64,000 nucleotides of DNA. It comes from VXNE01 sp965206615 (GTDB lineage Bacteria; Pseudomonadota; Gammaproteobacteria; Pseudomonadales; Azotimanducaceae). The notes beneath the pieces were generated by a model. That model worked only from the letters and a program-made list of their open reading frames with translations, searched no databases and had not been told where the DNA came from. Within the stretch, counting starts at the first letter, position 1, and each line of letters begins with the position of its first letter. Location: the NCBI GenBank assembly GCA_965206615.1, contig CBDBKI010000005.1:744001-808000 (forward strand), read 5' to 3'. Positions 41,554 to 49,649 of this stretch are shown here, piece by piece. Made by a program: the position numbers and the translations under genes.

Positions 41554-41859
41554 TCAGTTCGACGGCGGCGCGGCGGCCTGCAGCATCTCGACGAAGGCGT
41601 CGATGGGCAGCGCCGGGAGCGTCATTACCTTGATGGTGCCGCGGGAGCCGAGCTCCATGGCGACGCACGCCATGACCTCGTTGCTCGGCGCCTCGATGAC
41701 GTTGACGAAGTCGTACCCGCCGAGTACCGCGTACTGCGCGATCACCCGCGCGCCCATGCTCTCGACTTCCTTGTTGACGGCCTGCAGGCGTTCCGGTCGT
41801 TGCTTGAGCGTCTTGCGGCCCTCGTCCGTCAGGGTGCTCAGCATGATGTATGACGCCAT
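41554..41859 (-). CDS. GYD-domain protein
   Basis: A 101-residue stand-alone GYD domain: MASYIMLSTLTDEGRKTLKQ, GARVIAQYAVLGGYDFVNVI with the name-giving GYD, and TLPALPIDAF. The fold resembles small dimeric alpha/beta-barrel proteins; function is unknown. It starts 3 bases after the phaC stop and ends 7 bases before the GYD-PlsC fusion, so it is within the PHA operon. Confidence 0.85.
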   Translation of the reverse strand: MASYIMLSTLTDEGRKTLKQRPERLQAVNKEVESMGARVIAQYAVLGGYDFVNVIEAPSNEVMACVAMELGSRGTIKVMTLPALPIDAFVEMLQAAAPPSN

Positions 41860-41862
41860 GGC

Positions 41863-43548
41863 TCAGGTCCTCACGTATTGCCCCGGCGCCGCTTCCAGCA
41901 CGGGGTAGTTGTCGTTGCCGAGTGTATCGGAGGCGATCCGCGTGTCGTTCGCGCCGTGGGCCAGCCAGTCGATCCAGTCCGCGATCCAGCTGCCCGGATG
42001 CTCCCGGGCGTCTGCCGCCCAGGTGTCGGAATCCTCTGGCAGCTCCTCGCCGACCCAGTATCTCAGGTGCCGGTTGTCCGCGCGGGCGGAAATCGTCTGG
42101 GTGTGGTTCTGGTTCGTGAGCACGAACCGCACGTCGCCGCCGAACAGCTGCGTGCTGCGGTAGCAGCCCTTCCAGGGGGTGATGTGGTCCGTGCTGCCGG
42201 CCATGACATAGACCGGATAGTCGATCTTCCCGAGGTCGATCCGTTCGCCGAGGATCACGACTTCGCCCCGCGGCAGTGCGTTGCCGTACGAGAGATCCAG
42301 GAAGTCGCACTGCATCTCGCCCGGTACGCGGGTGTAGCCCATCGACCAGAACAGCAGCGGGTGTTTCGGCGGCGGTTCGCCGAGCAGATAGTTGCTGCGC
42401 AGGAAGCTCATGACGCTCTCTTCGATGCGGAGCATTGCGAACATCTCGAAGACGTCCTTCTCGCCGAAGAGGCCCTTTGCGCGTACCAGCGCCTTCTGGG
42501 CGTTCACCGAGCGCTCGGAGACGAACAGGCCGAAGTCGCTGTCGCCGGGGCGGCTGTCGAGGATGTTGACGCAGAGCGACAGGGACGCGACGGTGTTCTT
42601 GCCGCGCGCCGCCAGTACGCCGGCCGCGGCGGCCGCCACCAGTCCGCCCGCGCACAGGCCCATCACGTCCACCTGCTCGCTGCCGGAGATGTCCCGGATG
42701 ATGTCGATCGCCTCGATAGCGGCCCCCGCGTAGGTGCCGAGGTTCCAGTGTCGATGTTCGGGCTTGGGGTTGCGCCAGCTGATGGCGTACACGGGAACGC
42801 CGGCGTCGAGCAGTCTGGCGAACAGGCTGCGATCCGGCGTCAGGTCGCCGAGGTAGAAGCGGTTGACCTGGCTGAAGATGTAGAGGAACGGGGTCGGCCG
42901 CACACGCTCGGTCGTGGGCGTGTACTGGAGCAGCTCGAACACCTCGTTGCGGAACACCACGGCGCCCGGGGTCGCGGCAACATCGCGGCCGATTTCGAAT
43001 GCTCCGCGGTCGGCGACGGCCGGATAGCCGTGGTTGTGGCGCACGTCGTCGAGGAAGTTTCGAAAGCCCTTCATGAGGCTGCCGCCGCGCGTCTCCATCG
43101 CCTTGGAGAGGGCTTCCGGATTGCCCGCGAAGGTGTTCATCGGGGCCAGGAGATCCTTGGCGGCGTCGAGCAGGAAACGCGCCCGCTCCCGGTCCATGCC
43201 GACGAGTCCCGACTGCGCGAGCCAGGTGTCGAGTGCCCTGGTCCACGCCAGGTAGGACTGCCCGATGCGTCGGTACACGGGATGCTCGGACCACGCGGCA
43301 TCCTGGAAGCGATCGTCCGTGCCCTCCGGGGCGATGTCGCTGCTGCCAAACAGGATCTGCGCGCAGTCCCGCCAGAAGCCCGTGTACGCCTGGAACAGCG
43401 CCTGGGGCTGGCGCGCGGCAGTGCCGACGATCATGGCCCAGGCGTCGGTGATGGCCTTTGCGTCAACCCCGAGCGCCGCCGAGAGCGCGACGCCTTCCCG
43501 AGTGTCGCCAGGTCCGGGTCGCTCCTTCGGGGCTGCCGTATCGCTCAC
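41863..43548 (-). CDS. phaC: Class I poly(3-hydroxyalkanoate) synthase
   Basis: A 561-residue PHA synthase that polymerises (R)-3-hydroxyacyl-CoA on granule surfaces. The N-terminal PhaC domain has QSYLAWTRALDTWL and NPEALSKAMETRGGSLMKG. The catalytic nucleophile C299 is in the lipase-like box GLCAGG, with D454 in AGSTDHITPWKG and H482 in TNQNHTQTI. Length fits class I (no PhaE partner needed). It lies 12 bases after the SDR gene and 3 before the GYD gene. PhaA and PhaB are not obvious in the window, although the SDR may act upstream. Confidence 0.93.
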   Translation of the reverse strand: MSDTAAPKERPGPGDTREGVALSAALGVDAKAITDAWAMIVGTAARQPQALFQAYTGFWRDCAQILFGSSDIAPEGTDDRFQDAAWSEHPVYRRIGQSYLAWTRALDTWLAQSGLVGMDRERARFLLDAAKDLLAPMNTFAGNPEALSKAMETRGGSLMKGFRNFLDDVRHNHGYPAVADRGAFEIGRDVAATPGAVVFRNEVFELLQYTPTTERVRPTPFLYIFSQVNRFYLGDLTPDRSLFARLLDAGVPVYAISWRNPKPEHRHWNLGTYAGAAIEAIDIIRDISGSEQVDVMGLCAGGLVAAAAAGVLAARGKNTVASLSLCVNILDSRPGDSDFGLFVSERSVNAQKALVRAKGLFGEKDVFEMFAMLRIEESVMSFLRSNYLLGEPPPKHPLLFWSMGYTRVPGEMQCDFLDLSYGNALPRGEVVILGERIDLGKIDYPVYVMAGSTDHITPWKGCYRSTQLFGGDVRFVLTNQNHTQTISARADNRHLRYWVGEELPEDSDTWAADAREHPGSWIADWIDWLAHGANDTRIASDTLGNDNYPVLEAAPGQYVRT

Positions 43549-43560
43549 GTTCCCGCTTCC

Positions 43561-44370
43561 CTAGGCTGCTGTCGCGTCTCTGTCGACCGTGCCCGCGGTC
43601 GAAGCGACCGCGGCGCGGCCGGCGACGCCGGAGAGGAAACGCTTGAGCCAGCGCGGCTGATATTGAAGCCAGGTCACCAGCGCCTGGTTCGCGACTCCGG
43701 GTATGCGGATCACTTCTCCCGCCATGCAGGCCTGGTAGCCTTCCCGGGCGACTTCGGAGGCGCTCGCCATCATGAAGTCCAGAGCGGCTGCCAGGTCGTC
43801 GACCATCTCGGTTCGGGTCAGTCCGGGGCACAGTGCCGTCACGGTGACTCCGGTGGTGGTCAGTTCCTCGGAAAGGGCCTCGGTAAAGGAGAGCACGAAC
43901 GCCTTTGTCGCCGCGTAGACGGTCATGCCGGGTAGCGCCTGAAAGGATGCTACCGAGGCGACATTGAGGATCCGTCCGCGACCGCGTTCGATCATTCCGG
44001 GGAGCACGAGGTGGGTCAGTTCGGTCAGCGCGCGGACGTTGAGGTCGATCAGGGAGAGCGACTTCGTGGCTTCCATGGCCGCGAATTCGCCCGAGGCTCC
44101 CGCGCCGGCGTTGTTGACCAGGACATCGATGCCGAGGTCCCGCTCGCGCAACGCCTTCCTGAGCGTGGCCATGCCGTTGCGCGTCGCGAGATTGGCCACA
44201 ACGGTCTCGACGCGAACCCGTTCCCCGAGCTCGGTTGCGAGGTCCGCCAGCCGGTCGCGCCGGCGGGCGGTGATCACCAGGTCGTAGCCGTTCTCCGCGA
44301 ACACGCGCGCGAGTTCGCGGCCGATTCCGGAGGATGCCCCGGTGACGAGTGCGGTGGGTCGTTGTGTCAC
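43561..44370 (-). CDS. Short-chain dehydrogenase/reductase
   Basis: A 269-residue classical SDR. The cofactor motif is TGASSGIG (10-17) and the structural NNAG is in DVLVNNAGAG. The catalytic Ser lies in LNVASVASF, with YxxxK as YAATK. The basic residues after strand 2 (TARRRDRL) favour NADPH. The C-terminal extension with IRIPGVANQALVTWLQYQPR, preceding an amphipathic tail, resembles lipid-droplet or granule-associated SDRs. First gene of the phaC operon; it may provide 3-hydroxyacyl-CoA, but it is not a typical PhaB. Confidence 0.85.
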   Translation of the reverse strand: MTQRPTALVTGASSGIGRELARVFAENGYDLVITARRRDRLADLATELGERVRVETVVANLATRNGMATLRKALRERDLGIDVLVNNAGAGASGEFAAMEATKSLSLIDLNVRALTELTHLVLPGMIERGRGRILNVASVASFQALPGMTVYAATKAFVLSFTEALSEELTTTGVTVTALCPGLTRTEMVDDLAAALDFMMASASEVAREGYQACMAGEVIRIPGVANQALVTWLQYQPRWLKRFLSGVAGRAAVASTAGTVDRDATAA

Positions 44371-44600
44371 TGTCGATCTCCGCTAGTGGCCTTTGCCGGT
44401 CGGGGGCCCGCGGCCTCCGTCGGCGCTTCAATGGCCGGTTGGGAGGGCTGGGTAATCGGCGTGGCCGGCGATTCCATAAAGATGAAGGATGCGTCCTGCG
44501 CACTCAGTTGCCGTAACACGATGCCCTCGTGATGCCGTGCGCCGGACCGCAGCCCGGGGCGTCGGCCATTTTACATGTCCCGCGGCGCGCCTCTTTTTGC

Positions 44601-44650
44601 AGGAAGACGCAGGAAGACGCAGGAAGACGCAGGAAGACGCAGGAAGACGC
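44601..44650. repeat. Five tandem copies of a 10-bp unit
   Basis: AGGAAGACGC occurs five times head to tail without mismatch. It lies in the leader region of the SDR-phaC operon, between the phasin terminator and the SDR start, and would shift promoter spacing by one helical turn per unit if it expanded or contracted. Confidence 0.95.
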
Positions 44651-44663
44651 CGCAGGGGGGCGC

Positions 44664-44729
44664 CGAAAAAAGTGCAACGCGCGGGCGATCGAGGAGCGGT
44701 AGAGGGGAAACGCCCGCGCGCTGCTTTTT
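44664..44729. terminator. Bidirectional terminator downstream of phasin
   Basis: Perfect 10-bp stem CGCGCGGGCG (44678-44687) / CGCCCGCGCG (44711-44720) with a 23-base loop. T5 follows on the forward strand, and T6 follows on the reverse strand (bases 44665-44670). The phasin stop is about 85 bases away, so the reverse-strand orientation is the relevant one. Confidence 0.65.
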
Positions 44730-44812
44730 AACCGTATGTCAAACCGTGCGTCCAACGGTGTGCCTGAGCCTCGAACCTTGCGTGCAAGGCCCGGACAGGT
44801 GTCGTCCTTGAG

Positions 44813-45145
44813 TCAGGCCGCGGCTTGCTCCGTCGTTTCATCCGTGGACTGGTCGAACGCACCGCGGACCAGCTCGCCGGCCTTGCCCAGGCTCTCGCGC
44901 ATGATTTCGCCGCGCGCCTGCACGGCGCTCTGGGCGCCGTTCCAGACGGTTTCGCCGTACTCGCGCTGCAGGGTGACGAGGCTCGGCAGATCCTTCACTT
45001 CCGGCAGCCGCGAGAAGAAGGACTGGTGGGTTTCGACGAACGTACGGAAGGAGTCCGCGTCGAGTTCCACCATGCGCCGCCAGGCGGTGGCGTTCAACTC
45101 GAACAACTCGCGACCTATCTGAAGCTGCTTCTCAAGAGGATTCAT
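44813..45145 (-). CDS. phaP: Phasin (PHA granule-associated protein)
   Basis: A 110-residue phasin starting MNPLEKQLQIGRELFELNA with AGGAG upstream. It has the helical heptad pattern and the block TVWNGAQSAVQARGEIMRES that identify the phasin 2 family. The Gln/Ala-rich end is typical. It coats PHA granules and controls their number. A strong inverted repeat, GCACTGCACAA...TTGTGCAGTGC, lies 33 bases upstream, which is where a PhaR operator would be expected. Some gene frames extend further upstream, but only this start has a ribosome binding site. Confidence 0.85.
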   Translation of the reverse strand: MNPLEKQLQIGRELFELNATAWRRMVELDADSFRTFVETHQSFFSRLPEVKDLPSLVTLQREYGETVWNGAQSAVQARGEIMRESLGKAGELVRGAFDQSTDETTEQAAA

Positions 45146-45177
45146 CGTTTGGCTCCTTGGTTCATTCGTTGAGTGCT

Positions 45178-45208
45178 GCACTGCACAACGAGGCGTATTG
45201 TGCAGTGC
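45178..45208. promoter_or_regulatory. Probable PhaR operator upstream of phasin
   Basis: Perfect 11-bp inverted repeat: GCACTGCACAA (45178-45188) and TTGTGCAGTGC (45198-45208) with a 9-base spacer. The half-sites are TGCA-rich like operators described for PhaR regulators of phasin genes. A phaR gene lies 2.8 kb away at 48001. Confidence 0.6.
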
Positions 45209-45260
45209 GCAAAAACGGCTGTCAATACCAAATCGTCCGCTGGCGTACCGGCAGGCTCCA

Positions 45261-46763
45261 CTAGGCGGCCTGGGCGGCCGGAACGTCCGCCGCCCGCGGG
45301 GTGGCGACCGGGAGTGGCGTCGGCTCGACGGGCACCGGCGCGGCTTCTTCCGGGAGGAACGCGCTGCACAACGCCTCGTACTCCTCCACGATGTCGTCGC
45401 GCAGTGCGCCCGCATCGGGCAGCGCCCTTGCGCACGCGGTGATCCCGATGAAGAGCTTGTCCGTGTAGCTTTGCGCGGTGATGTTCACGCCGAGCCCGTG
45501 TGCCGGGATCGACACGGGGTAGTGCGTCAGCATGCGCGCCCCGTTGGAGTACAGCGTCTGCCGCGGCCCGGGGACGTTCGATATCACGACGTTGAAGGGC
45601 GGGGCGGCCACGTCGGCCGTGCGCGCCACTTCCATCACGCTGGTCGCGGTGCGCATGGCCAGCGGCATCCCCCAGCCCGCGGGGTTCGCTTCGAAGGCGC
45701 CCGCAAGATCCGCCGTCACACCTTTCGCGAGGGCGGAAGACTCGCGGATCGCCGCGATGCGCATGGCAGCGTCCGCTTCGTCCGTGGCGAGGCTCACCTG
45801 CATCATGGTGACCTGGTTGTTCATCGACGTGTCGCCGGGTTTGCGCAGTGAAACCGGGCAACCCGCTATCAAGGGCTTCTCGGGCAGTTCCCCGGTCCGC
45901 TCGAAATATCGACGCAGTCCGCCGCCGCAGATGGCGAGGAAGACGTCGTTCAATGTCCCGCCGTTCGCCTTGCCCGCCAGCTTCACGGCCGCGAGGTCCA
46001 TCTCGCCCACGGCATAGCTGCGCGCGCCCTCTGTGGGTGCGTTGAAACGGGTGCGCGGCGCCTCCTCGGCCATCGCACCGAGACCGCCGTCCGTATCGAA
46101 CGCGTTCGTGTCGAGCAACCGGCGTTGCAACCGGATGCCGGTCTCGACGGCGTCGAGCAGACCGGTCGCCTGGCGGATCTGGAACTGAATGATGTTCTCC
46201 CATGCCGCGACAACGAGGTCTGACACGGACGGCTGCTTCGCGGCGAGGAAATCCTTCGGCGCGGGGGGCACTTCGCGGGGTACCACGGTGGTGTCCATCA
46301 GGGTCGTGGTGGCCGCCTGTCCCGCCATGCCGTCGAGGCAGGCGTGGTGCGCGCCGGAATAGTAGGCGATGCGCCCCTCTTCGAGACCGCACAGGACGAC
46401 CGTCTTCCACAGGGGACGGTTGCGGTCGAGGCGCTGTTCGTGGAGCGTGGCGACCGCCGCTTCGAGTTCGGCCTGCCCGCCGGGGGCCGCGAGGTCCATG
46501 CGGAAGATGTGGTGGTCGATGTCGAAGTCGGCATCCGGCACCCACACCGGGTGGTCGATCATGAACGGCGTTTCGACGAGCTTGTTGGTCAAGTACGGCA
46601 CGAGGTGCAGCCGGCTCTTGAACAGCGCCTTCAGGCCCTCGATGAAGGTGTCTTCGTCGACCCCTGCCGGAAGTTCCATCACCTGCACCGAAGACACATG
46701 CTGCGGGCACCGCTCCGTCTCGTTGTAAAGGAATCCGGCGTCGAGTCCGCTCAACTTGTACAT
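45261..46763 (-). CDS. Wax ester synthase / diacylglycerol acyltransferase (WS/DGAT), copy 2
   Basis: A 500-residue WS/DGAT. The catalytic HHxxxDG is HHACLDG (139-145). Conserved blocks are LSGLDAGFLYNETE, GGTLNDVFLAICGGGLRRY, the late NVVISNVPGPRQTLYSNGAR and the C-terminal INITAQSYTDKLFIG-like stretch. The C-terminal 35 residues are low-complexity (Pro/Val/Ala). ATG 46763 follows GGGAGGAG. Only moderately similar to copy 1 (24432), so the two are old paralogues. Location beside phasin and phaR ties neutral-lipid storage to PHA control. Confidence 0.9.
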   Translation of the reverse strand: MYKLSGLDAGFLYNETERCPQHVSSVQVMELPAGVDEDTFIEGLKALFKSRLHLVPYLTNKLVETPFMIDHPVWVPDADFDIDHHIFRMDLAAPGGQAELEAAVATLHEQRLDRNRPLWKTVVLCGLEEGRIAYYSGAHHACLDGMAGQAATTTLMDTTVVPREVPPAPKDFLAAKQPSVSDLVVAAWENIIQFQIRQATGLLDAVETGIRLQRRLLDTNAFDTDGGLGAMAEEAPRTRFNAPTEGARSYAVGEMDLAAVKLAGKANGGTLNDVFLAICGGGLRRYFERTGELPEKPLIAGCPVSLRKPGDTSMNNQVTMMQVSLATDEADAAMRIAAIRESSALAKGVTADLAGAFEANPAGWGMPLAMRTATSVMEVARTADVAAPPFNVVISNVPGPRQTLYSNGARMLTHYPVSIPAHGLGVNITAQSYTDKLFIGITACARALPDAGALRDDIVEEYEALCSAFLPEEAAPVPVEPTPLPVATPRAADVPAAQAA

Positions 46764-47191
46764 GTCCAGGTTCTCCTCCCTGTTTTGGACAAACACCATC
46801 CCGCCGCTGCGGCAGGCTTCGGACAATGGCAAAGCATGAGGCGTGCCACTTCCCTTTTCGATACTTCAACCCATTGATTTACAAGGAAGGAATCCTTGCT
46901 GCGGACAGATCTGGCGGCACCGATTCCTGTCGAGAGACCCCATTTTGGTGTCGCTCCTGCACAAGTGCGGTGCATCCGCCTGTCCTGCGGGCGCGCATTG
47001 TAGGCACGAATTGTGACGCGTCAATGAAGAAGATGCATCGCAACGTCGCGGCTGCGGCCGTTGCGGCATCAACGCGTGGCGCCTCCCCGACGACGGGGTG
47101 CAACGCATATTGCAATGCAACAAATCCTTGACGGTTCGGCGGAACGTGGGCGACACTCGCGAGAGGGTGCGACGACGACCCGGGGGGAAGC
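46764..47191. other. 428-base divergent regulatory region
   Basis: Separates the wax ester synthase gene (reverse) from the lipase-like gene (forward). It is less GC-rich than the coding DNA and includes TTGCAATGCAA at 47110-47120 and a CTGCACAAGTGCGGTGCA stretch at 46957-46974. No open frame is credible. Confidence 0.5.
47110..47120. promoter_or_regulatory. Palindrome TTGCAATGCAA, possible PhaR site
   Basis: An 11-bp palindrome (odd centre) made of TTGCA half-sites, 72 bases before the start of the lipase-phaR unit. It shares TGCA composition with the phasin-upstream repeat, which would fit autoregulation of phaR. Confidence 0.4.
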
Positions 47192-48001
47192 ATGTACGAG
47201 TCGCTGGACATTGGAGCGCATCGGCAGGGGGCGCCCTCGCCATTGCTGTCGATGGCGGAGTTGCCGCGCACGCTGTGCGAAGCCGCTGTCTTCACGCAGT
47301 GGTGGCCGTTGCTGGCGCAGGCGCCGCGGGGCGACGGACATCCGGTGCTTCTCCTCCCGGGGTTTACCGCGGGCGACGCATCCACGCTGCCGTTGCGCCG
47401 GTTTCTGGACCGGCTGGGGTACGAGACGCTGCCGTGGCTCGTCGGCACCAATACCGGGAGCCTCGAAGTGCAGTCGCGGATGGTGCTGCGCTTCTATCGG
47501 CTGGTACGCAGCTATCGGCAACCGCTCACGTTGATCGGTCAGAGCCTGGGCGGGGTGTTCGCCCGCGAGATTGCGCGGCGCTTCCCGAAGCACGTGCGTT
47601 CTGTCATTACCCTCGGCAGCCCGTTCGGCGCCACCGACGGGCACGGCGCGAATCCTGTCGTGCGCCGGCTGTTCGAGCAGCTGTCGGGGCTCACTGTGCG
47701 GGAGATGCGCGATCGTGTGCGCGGAGACCGCGACACCGGCGCGCCCGTTCCGGTGCCCTCCACCGCGATCTATAGCCGCACCGACGGCGTGGTTTCCTGG
47801 CGGTCTTGCCTGGAGCGGGATAGCCCGTTGAGCGAGAACGTGGAGGTCGTCGGCAGCCACTCGGGCATGACGATGAATCCCGCCGCGGTGCACGTCATCG
47901 CCGACCGCCTGGCGCAGCCGGCGGACGCGTGGCAGCGCTTCGACCGCAGCCTTGGCTGCCGGCCCCTGATGTATCCGGAGCCGGCCTACGCGCCGGGCTG
48001 A
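47192..48001 (+). CDS. Alpha/beta hydrolase, lipase/PGAP1-like
   Basis: A 269-residue lipase-like hydrolase. HPVLLLPGFTAGDAST forms the oxyanion region, LTLIGQSLGGVFAREIA the nucleophile elbow with Ser in GQSLGG, TDGVVSW carries the probable acid, and VVGSHSGMTMNP the histidine. No signal peptide. GGGGGGAAG precedes the ATG. Its TGA overlaps the phaR start by one base (TGATG), so a role in lipid or PHA mobilisation under shared control is likely but unproven. Confidence 0.82.
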   Translation: MYESLDIGAHRQGAPSPLLSMAELPRTLCEAAVFTQWWPLLAQAPRGDGHPVLLLPGFTAGDASTLPLRRFLDRLGYETLPWLVGTNTGSLEVQSRMVLRFYRLVRSYRQPLTLIGQSLGGVFAREIARRFPKHVRSVITLGSPFGATDGHGANPVVRRLFEQLSGLTVREMRDRVRGDRDTGAPVPVPSTAIYSRTDGVVSWRSCLERDSPLSENVEVVGSHSGMTMNPAAVHVIADRLAQPADAWQRFDRSLGCRPLMYPEPAYAPG

Positions 48002-48447
48002 TGCGGCGCTACAAGAAGTATCCGAACCGTCGTCTGTACGATCAGGACAACAGCACGTACGTCACGGTAGATGACGTGCGGGGGGAAATCGTTCGCGGGG
48101 AGAGCATCCAGGTACGGGACAGCCGGGAAGACCGTGACATCACGCGCACGGTACTGCTGCAGATTCTCTCCGAGCAGGAAGAACAGGGCCATGAGCCGAT
48201 ACTGACCAATCGGGCGATCGAGCAGATCATCCGCTTTTATGGGGACCGCTACGGCGGGGTGGTGGCGAGCTACATCGAGCAGGGGATTCTCACGTTCCTG
48301 GAGCACCAGGATCAGTACCGGGAGCGCCTGCGCAAGATGGCGGAGGTCAATCCACTGGAGGTGATGCGACAGGCGATGGGCTTCCTTGAGCCCGCCGCTC
48401 GCCCGCGCCCGGGAAGCGACCAGGAGGGCGACCCGAAAGAGCGCTGA
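48001..48447 (+). CDS. phaR: Polyhydroxyalkanoate synthesis repressor PhaR
   Basis: A 148-residue regulator. The N-terminal PHB/PHA accumulation DNA-binding domain RRYKKYPNRRLYDQDNSTYV is unmistakable. The central PHB_acc domain (LLQILSEQEEQGHEPIL, IIRFYGDRYGGVVASYIEQG) follows. PhaR binds phasin promoters and PHA polymer, releasing DNA when granules form. It is coupled to the hydrolase gene. The C-terminal Pro-rich tail is short. Confidence 0.93.
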   Translation: MRRYKKYPNRRLYDQDNSTYVTVDDVRGEIVRGESIQVRDSREDRDITRTVLLQILSEQEEQGHEPILTNRAIEQIIRFYGDRYGGVVASYIEQGILTFLEHQDQYRERLRKMAEVNPLEVMRQAMGFLEPAARPRPGSDQEGDPKER

Positions 48448-48484
48448 TGAGATCCGCGCGAGCGCGGATCGGCAGGGGGGAGAC

Positions 48485-49630
48485 ATGCAATACGAGATCA
48501 TTTCCGCGGACTGTCACATCGACCTGCCGTGGCTGCCGGAGAATCTGTTTCGCGAACAAGCGCGAGCCGGCCTGAAGGAGCGCATGCCCTATGTGGCCCA
48601 GACCGAGAAGGGCCGCTACTGGGTGAGTCGGGGCGGCGCGCAGTTCGGTCTGCAGAACGGCATGGGTTCGGCGGGACGCGTCTACGTCCCGGGGGAGATC
48701 CACCGGTCGGATCGCATGGCGGAACAGGGCCTCTACCGCGACGGTGCGGCAGGAATCCCGCGACTGACGGACCCCGAACTCCGGATCGGCGACCAGGATC
48801 TCGACGGCGTCCAGGCGGAAGTGATCTACGGCATTCTCGGCGCGGCGACGCGCCTCCAGGACGACGCAGCGGCCGACGAGGTGATGCGCATCTACAACGC
48901 GTGGCTGGCGGACTTCTGCGCGGCGCGGCCGGAGCGGTTCGCCGGGCTCGCGAGCATCCCGAGCCACGACGTGGACGCGGCCTGCGAAGAGGTGCGCCGG
49001 GTCGCCGGGCGCGGCGTGCTGCGCGGCATCGAGGTGTCCAACACCCACGAGATGGCGCCGCTGTTCGATCCGTCCTGGGAGCCGCTGTGGGCGCTCGCCG
49101 AGGAAGCGGGGTTGCCGCTGCACTACCACACCATCGGGCCGCGCGTGGATTACGACTTCGCCGCACTCGGCCCCCTGCAGCGCCGTCAGGCGTTCGCGGT
49201 GCACATCACGAGTTTCCAGCTCGCCATGTCGAAGATCATCATGGAGACCATCTACGGCGGGGTGCTGGAGGCGCATCCGGGGCTCAAGCTCGTCATCGGC
49301 GAGAGCGGCATCGGCTGGATCCCCTACGTGCTCGATCACATGGACCTCGAGTGGGAAGACCAGTTCAAGGACCTGACGCTGGCGATGAAGCCGTCCGAGT
49401 ACTGGCGGCGCCAGTGCTACGCCACCTACCAGTCCGACCCGATCGGCATCCGGCTGCTCGACATCCTCGGCGAGGACAACGTCATGTGGGGCAGCGACTT
49501 CCCGCATCCGGACGGCGTCTGGCCGGACTCGCACGAATTCATCGAGCGCGAACTCGCCGGTGTTCCGGACGACGTCCGGCGCAAGATCGTCTGCGAGAAT
49601 GCCGCCCGGCTGTACGGTTTCGTTCAGTAG
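48485..49630 (+). CDS. Amidohydrolase-2 (ACMSD-like) family metal hydrolase
   Basis: A 381-residue TIM-barrel amidohydrolase of the ACMSD/amidohydrolase_2 group. The metal motif is SADCHIDLP at the start (DxH in place of HxH), with LPLHYHTIG, GESGIGWIPY and MWGSDFPHPDG near the end. Members decarboxylate or hydrolyse aromatic or unsaturated carboxylates. ATG 48485 follows GGGGGGA. It is 19 bases before an enolase-superfamily gene in the same direction, so a catabolic unit is plausible. Confidence 0.85.
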   Translation: MQYEIISADCHIDLPWLPENLFREQARAGLKERMPYVAQTEKGRYWVSRGGAQFGLQNGMGSAGRVYVPGEIHRSDRMAEQGLYRDGAAGIPRLTDPELRIGDQDLDGVQAEVIYGILGAATRLQDDAAADEVMRIYNAWLADFCAARPERFAGLASIPSHDVDAACEEVRRVAGRGVLRGIEVSNTHEMAPLFDPSWEPLWALAEEAGLPLHYHTIGPRVDYDFAALGPLQRRQAFAVHITSFQLAMSKIIMETIYGGVLEAHPGLKLVIGESGIGWIPYVLDHMDLEWEDQFKDLTLAMKPSEYWRRQCYATYQSDPIGIRLLDILGEDNVMWGSDFPHPDGVWPDSHEFIERELAGVPDDVRRKIVCENAARLYGFVQ

Positions 49631-49649
49631 CAGCGCGCGGGCCGACGCG

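Noticed and set aside
44601..44650. Short-period repeats considered as a CRISPR array
   Set aside because: No spacers; pure tandem units of 10 bases.
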